A DNA stretch of 64,000 nt from Gemella sp. GH3 (GTDB lineage: Bacteria > Bacillota > Bacilli > Staphylococcales > Gemellaceae): the NCBI RefSeq assembly GCF_013415425.1, contig NZ_JACBYC010000163.1, positions 1 to 64,000 of the forward strand, given 5' to 3'. Shown here one piece after another: positions 59,243-64,000 of the stretch (its first letter is position 1; the number at the start of each line of letters is the position of its first letter). Both the position numbers and the translations under genes were made by a program. The notes beneath the pieces are model-generated. The model made no database searches. It was not told the origin of the DNA and worked only from the letters and a program-made list of their open reading frames with translations.

Positions 59243-59852
59243 CTTCGTAACCTGTAATATTAGAGAATATAGTGTATATGTTGATATAAAATATTTTAAC
59301 TAAATCAACTACTATACTTCCTAACAATACTCCCGCAACCACATCAGTAATATAATGTGCACCGACTATTACCCTTGATACACATATTAAGACTATAGCT
59401 ATGGGAGTAATTTTTTTCAAAATATCTACTTTATTACTATTAACTATAAATAATAACGATAAGAAAAATATAGTTGCTACAGTAGCGTGCCCACTAGGAA
59501 AACTAAAACCATCATAAATATCTAGCGGTCTTGATCTATGAATAACATTTTTAAAAAACAAAGCTAATACTGATCCAAAAAATGCAGTAGAAAGAATAAA
59601 AATTGATTTCTTATAATTTTTCGTAAAAAATAAAAATAAACCTAACATTCCCATTAGTAATAATAAAATCTTATCGTGCAGTATATATGATATAGCTTTT
59701 CCTATGCTTCCAAATATTACACCACCAACCACAGAGGTTGCTATATCCGATAAAATATAATCAAATAAATTATTAGGATATAAAACTGCTATAAATAAAA
59801 GCATAAAGAATAATACCGCTTTTGTATATGTTATTATTTTAATATCTTTCAA
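59232..59852 (-). CDS. PAP2-family membrane phosphatase
   Basis: A 206-residue protein with about six TM segments and the three PAP2 active-site motifs: KNVIHRSRP, PSGHA and SRVIVGAHYITDV. In Gram-positives such enzymes often act as undecaprenyl pyrophosphate phosphatases (BcrC type) or phosphatidylglycerol-phosphate phosphatases. Its place directly after murG favours a role in recycling the lipid carrier, by inference. Start is TTG 59852, with GGAGGAG upstream, overlapping murG by 14 bases. Confidence 0.82.
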   Translation of the reverse strand: MKDIKIITYTKAVLFFMLLFIAVLYPNNLFDYILSDIATSVVGGVIFGSIGKAISYILHDKILLLLMGMLGLFLFFTKNYKKSIFILSTAFFGSVLALFFKNVIHRSRPLDIYDGFSFPSGHATVATIFFLSLLFIVNSNKVDILKKITPIAIVLICVSRVIVGAHYITDVVAGVLLGSIVVDLVKIFYINIYTIFSNITGYEDEK

Positions 59853-60930
59853 AATTCTCCTCCACTAATTTTACTATTTTTTCATAAAAAATCTCAACAT
59901 CATTTATAATACTTTTTTCTTCTTTATAGGTAATTATACTTTCTTTATAACTTGAGATATTATTATAAAATTCTAATATATCTTTAACTTCAAAATTATT
60001 CAAAGTATCTTCATTAACAACTTTTGAAAAACCTTTTTGTAAGAAAAATCTAGCATTATCAATTTGGTCTCCTCTACTTTGATTTGTACCTAAAGGAATT
60101 AATATTGATGGAATATTTAATGCTAAAAACTCATAAATAGAATTTGCCCCTGCTCGTGATATCGTAAAGTCTGTTATTGCAAAGATATCAAATAATTCCT
60201 TACTAATAAATTCAAACTGTTTATAGCCTCTTCTAATTAATTCGTTGTTATATAACCCTTTTCCTACTAAATGAGCAATTTGAAAATCTTTTAATAATTC
60301 ATCCAAATTATTCCAGATATATTCATTTATTATTTTTGAACCTAAAGAGCCACCCATCACTAAAATAACTGGCTTATCTTTGATAAATTGACAAACTTCA
60401 TACCCTCGTTCTTTATTTCCTGAATATATATCATCTCTTACTATAGCTCCTATTAGACTGGCTTTATTTTTAGGTAAATACTTTAATGTTTCTTCAAAAG
60501 TTGTAAATATATGATTACTAAATTTTATATTAATTTTATTTGCAAGTCCAGGAGTTAAATCAGATTCGTGTAATATTGTAGGTATTTTCAACATTTTAGC
60601 AGCAATACACACGGGCACACTTACAAATCCCCCTTTAGAAAAAACAAAATCTGGTCTTTCTTTTCTAAGAACTCTCAAAGAATCAACTATTCCTTTAAGA
60701 ACTCTAAATGGATCTGTAAAGTTTTTTAAATCAAAATATCTACGCAATTTCCCTGAACTTATAGGATAGTACTTTATATCATTTAATTTTCCTATCATTT
60801 CTTTTTCTATACCTTGTTTACTTCCTATATAAGATATTTTATATCCATTTTTAACAAATTCGGGGACTAATGCTATATTAACCGACACATGACCAGCCGT
60901 TCCCCCACCTGTGAGTAATACTTTCTTCAC
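59839..60930 (-). CDS. murG: UDP-GlcNAc:lipid I GlcNAc transferase MurG
   Basis: MurG converts lipid I to lipid II on the inner face of the membrane. The 363 residues show the N-terminal GGGTAGHVSVNIAL loop, VFSKGGFVSVPV, LHESDLTPGLAN and the C-terminal donor-site motif ISRAGANSIYEFLAL followed by LIPLGTNQSRGDQIDNA. Start is GTG 60930. In many Firmicutes murG belongs to the division cluster; here it is about 29 kb from mraZ, between coaD and a PAP2 gene. Confidence 0.95.
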   Translation of the reverse strand: MKKVLLTGGGTAGHVSVNIALVPEFVKNGYKISYIGSKQGIEKEMIGKLNDIKYYPISSGKLRRYFDLKNFTDPFRVLKGIVDSLRVLRKERPDFVFSKGGFVSVPVCIAAKMLKIPTILHESDLTPGLANKINIKFSNHIFTTFEETLKYLPKNKASLIGAIVRDDIYSGNKERGYEVCQFIKDKPVILVMGGSLGSKIINEYIWNNLDELLKDFQIAHLVGKGLYNNELIRRGYKQFEFISKELFDIFAITDFTISRAGANSIYEFLALNIPSILIPLGTNQSRGDQIDNARFFLQKGFSKVVNEDTLNNFEVKDILEFYNNISSYKESIITYKEEKSIINDVEIFYEKIVKLVEENFERY

Positions 60931-60932
60931 TG

Positions 60933-61987
<1,055 letters not shown>

Positions 61988-61990
61988 TTA

Positions 61991-62263
61991 TTAATACTCC
62001 TTAAGCATTTCAAATGATTTATCTAATCCAGATAATTTAAATGAAAATTCTGTTAGTTCTGATTTTATTATTTTTTTTACATATTTCTTAGATTCTAAAT
62101 CTTCTATTATATTGTTAGCCTTGCTAGCATCTACATATAAACAAATATATCTATTTTTTTTCGAAAAACATATTACATTACCATATTTTTCTAATTTCTG
62201 TATATCTCTTACATGTTTGAAATAAACATATATTCCTTGTCTCTTTTTTTCAAATAATTCCAT
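61991..62263 (-). CDS. ylbG: YlbG family protein (DUF2129)
   Basis: A 90-residue cytoplasmic protein matching YlbG by position upstream of rsmD and by the pattern RQGIYVYFKHVRDIQKLEKYGNV. Function is not established. It lies nine bases after pnp and three before rsmD. Confidence 0.88.
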   Translation of the reverse strand: MELFEKKRQGIYVYFKHVRDIQKLEKYGNVICFSKKNRYICLYVDASKANNIIEDLESKKYVKKIIKSELTEFSFKLSGLDKSFEMLKEY

Positions 62264-62272
62264 AATTATCCT

Positions 62273-64000
62273 CTACAATACAATTGTAGCATCAACTCTA
62301 CCTTTGTCATCAATATTTATTACTTTTACCTTAACAGTATCTCCTATATTAACAACATCTTCTACTTTTGCTACACGTTCTTTAGATAATTTTGATATAT
62401 GGACTAATGCATCTGTACCAGGGAATAATTCTACAAAAGCTCCAAATTTTTCTATTCGTCTAACTGTAGCTAAGTATATTTCTCCTACTTCTGCTTCTCG
62501 TGTAATATTTTCAATAATTTCTATAGCTTTATTAATATCTGCCAAATTAGTAGATGATATAAATACATCCCCAGTTTGTTCAATATCAATTTTCACACCT
62601 GTTTTCTCAATAATTTCATTAATTACTTTTCCACCAGAACCTATAACATCTTTTATTTTTTCTGGATTAATTTTGATAATTTTTATTTTAGGTGCATATT
62701 CAGAAACTTCTTCTCTAGGCTTATCAATAATACTGTTCATATGTTTCAATATTTCTAAACGTCCCACTCTAGCCTGCTCTAAAGATTCTTTTAATATTTG
62801 CTCACTAAGACCATCTATTTTTATATCCATCTGTAAAGCTGTAATACCTTTTTCTGTACCAGCCACTTTAAAGTCCATATCCCCTAGATGATCTTCCATA
62901 CCTTGAATATCTGTTAATATAGTATAATTTTCATATTTTTTTATTAAGCCCATAGCTATACCTGCTACTTGAGATTTTATTGGAACTCCTGCTGCCATAA
63001 GTGCCATAGATCCTGAACAAATAGTAGCTTGTGAACTTGATCCATTAGACTCAAGTATTTCAGAAACTACTCGAATAGTATAAGGAAACTCCTCTTGAGA
63101 AGGTATTACTTGTTCTAATGCTCTTTCTCCTAATGCACCATGACCTATTTCACGACGTCCAGGAGCACGCATAAATCCTACTTCTCCTACAGAATATGAA
63201 GGGAAGTTATAATGTAGCATAAATCTTTTATTCTCTTCCAAAGTTAAGTCATCTATTATTTGTTCATCAGAAATATTCCCTAATGTAACTACACCTAGCG
63301 ATTGTGTTTGCCCTCTAGTGAATAGCGCTGATCCATGAGTTCTAGGCAATATATCTATTCTTGATGATAAAGGACGTATTTCTGTTAAATCTCTACCATC
63401 TGGACGAACTTTATCTTCAGTTATTTCTCTTCTAACTTCATCTTTTACTATTTTATCTAGAGATCCTCTTACCTCTTTTATTAGAGCTTCTATATCTTCT
63501 ACTTCCATTTGTTCATAGTAAGATAATACTTCTTCTCTAACTTTATTTATAGCGTCATCACGACCTTTTTTTTCTCTAATAGAAATTGCATTTTTAATAT
63601 CGTCAATAAATTTCTCGTAAACTTCTTTGTATATATCTTCGTCAAGAACTTTTAATACAACTTCCATTTTTTCTTGTCCTATTTCAGAAACTATTTCTTG
63701 TTGGAACGTTATTAATCTTTTTATTTCTTCGTGACCAAACATTATTGCGTCTAACATTATTTCCTCTGAAACTTCTTTAGAACCAGCTTCTACCATATTA
63801 ATAGCTTCCATTGTTCCAGCAACTTTTAAATCTATTAAAGATTTTTCTAATGATTCTACATCTGGATTAATAATATATTTTCCATCTACATATCCTACCG
63901 TAACTCCTGCAATAGGTCCTTTAAATGGGATATTAGATACCGACAAAGCTAATGAACTTCCTATCATAGCTGCCATAACTGGATCACAATCATATTCTAC
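62273..64000 (-). CDS. pnp: Polynucleotide phosphorylase, C-terminal part (runs off the window)
   Basis: PNPase is the phosphorolytic 3'-5' exoribonuclease of RNA decay. The 576 codons present cover the end of the first RNase PH domain, the all-helical linker, the second RNase PH domain ([42 protein letters not shown]), the KH domain ([16 protein letters not shown]) and the S1 domain ([24 protein letters not shown]). The ATG at 63976 is internal; the frame is open to the window edge and reads [12 protein letters not shown]. The tail after S1 is very short. Confidence 0.96.
   Translation of the reverse strand, partial: VEYDCDPVMAAMIGSSLALSVSNIPFKGPIAGVTVGYVDGKYIINPDVESLEKSLIDLKVAGTMEAINMVEAGSKEVSEEIMLDAIMFGHEEIKRLITFQQEIVSEIGQEKMEVVLKVLDEDIYKEVYEKFIDDIKNAISIREKKGRDDAINKVREEVLSYYEQMEVEDIEALIKEVRGSLDKIVKDEVRREITEDKVRPDGRDLTEIRPLSSRIDILPRTHGSALFTRGQTQSLGVVTLGNISDEQIIDDLTLEENKRFMLHYNFPSYSVGEVGFMRAPGRREIGHGALGERALEQVIPSQEEFPYTIRVVSEILESNGSSSQATICSGSMALMAAGVPIKSQVAGIAMGLIKKYENYTILTDIQGMEDHLGDMDFKVAGTEKGITALQMDIKIDGLSEQILKESLEQARVGRLEILKHMNSIIDKPREEVSEYAPKIKIIKINPEKIKDVIGSGGKVINEIIEKTGVKIDIEQTGDVFISSTNLADINKAIEIIENITREAEVGEIYLATVRRIEKFGAFVELFPGTDALVHISKLSKERVAKVEDVVNIGDTVKVKVINIDDKGRVDATIVL

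Noticed and set aside
62304-62891. 195-codon open frame antisense to pnp
   Set aside because: It is fully inside a well-conserved gene, with Ser/Ile/Thr-rich composition typical of antisense frames, and no ribosome binding site.

Overview
The window is a gene-dense, very AT-rich stretch of a low-GC Gram-positive (Firmicutes, Bacillales-type) chromosome. Gene orders such as mraZ-rsmH-ftsL-pbp-mraY-murD-divIB-ftsA-ftsZ, rplU-prp-rpmA, relA-dtd-lytH and rpoY-rnjA match Staphylococcus/Bacillus relatives. The tmRNA tag, the sortase and the small, rearranged gene clusters make a Gemella-like organism the most likely source (inference). I see no insertion sequence, prophage, CRISPR array or tRNA. 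No stretch of 300 bases or more is without a gene.

Layout. 1-6370: truncated addB, nrnA, a YtoI-type regulator, glmU and purR, all on the minus strand; purR has a PurBox inside its promoter. 6670-10058 (plus): a CNNM/CorC membrane protein and a large coiled-coil membrane protein. 10183-15319 (minus): rpmA-prp-rplU behind an L21 leader, then a catalytically dead LytH/C39-like protein, dtd and relA. 15538-16617 (plus): ilvE. 16677-20918 (minus): a secreted C39-like peptidase, a DMT permease, a DUF2130 protein, msrB and a DNA-alkylation-repair protein, then tmRNA. 21459-31302 (minus): the division and cell-wall cluster, ftsZ back to mraZ.

31448-42000 (minus): a thioredoxin-like protein, a YdcF protein, acpP-plsX-sortase-recG-sdaAA-sdaAB, rnjA-rpoY and a GNAT/aminotransferase fusion. 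42173-44156: ndh, an aberrant IscA-like protein and a divergent NifU-domain gene. 44251-54841 (minus): groESL, ppc, gyrA, gyrB, recF and yaaA. 55136-56726 (plus): a choline-kinase-like gene and a deletion-frameshifted aldo/keto reductase pseudogene. 56895-64000 (minus): one tightly packed run, pnp-ylbG-rsmD-coaD-murG-PAP2-yhdT-panF-small ORF-LysM, joining pantothenate uptake and CoA synthesis to peptidoglycan synthesis.

How the genes work together. Most of the window serves envelope growth: GlmU makes UDP-GlcNAc; MraY, MurD, MurG and the PBP build and polymerise lipid II; FtsA, FtsZ, FtsL and DivIB form the divisome; sortase anchors surface proteins. Control elements are compact and often overlap: a CtsR box shares bases with the ppc terminator and the groES -35, three MraZ-type repeats precede mraZ, and two terminators abut the ribosome binding site of the next gene.

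The most unusual items are the double pseudoenzyme at the lytH position, the GNAT/aminotransferase fusion in the rpoY-rnjA operon, the IscA-like protein that has lost its normal cysteines but carries a CCGRGCC tail, the coiled-coil transmembrane protein with 54-bp repeats, and a 59-residue protein start/stop-coupled between panF and a LysM gene.
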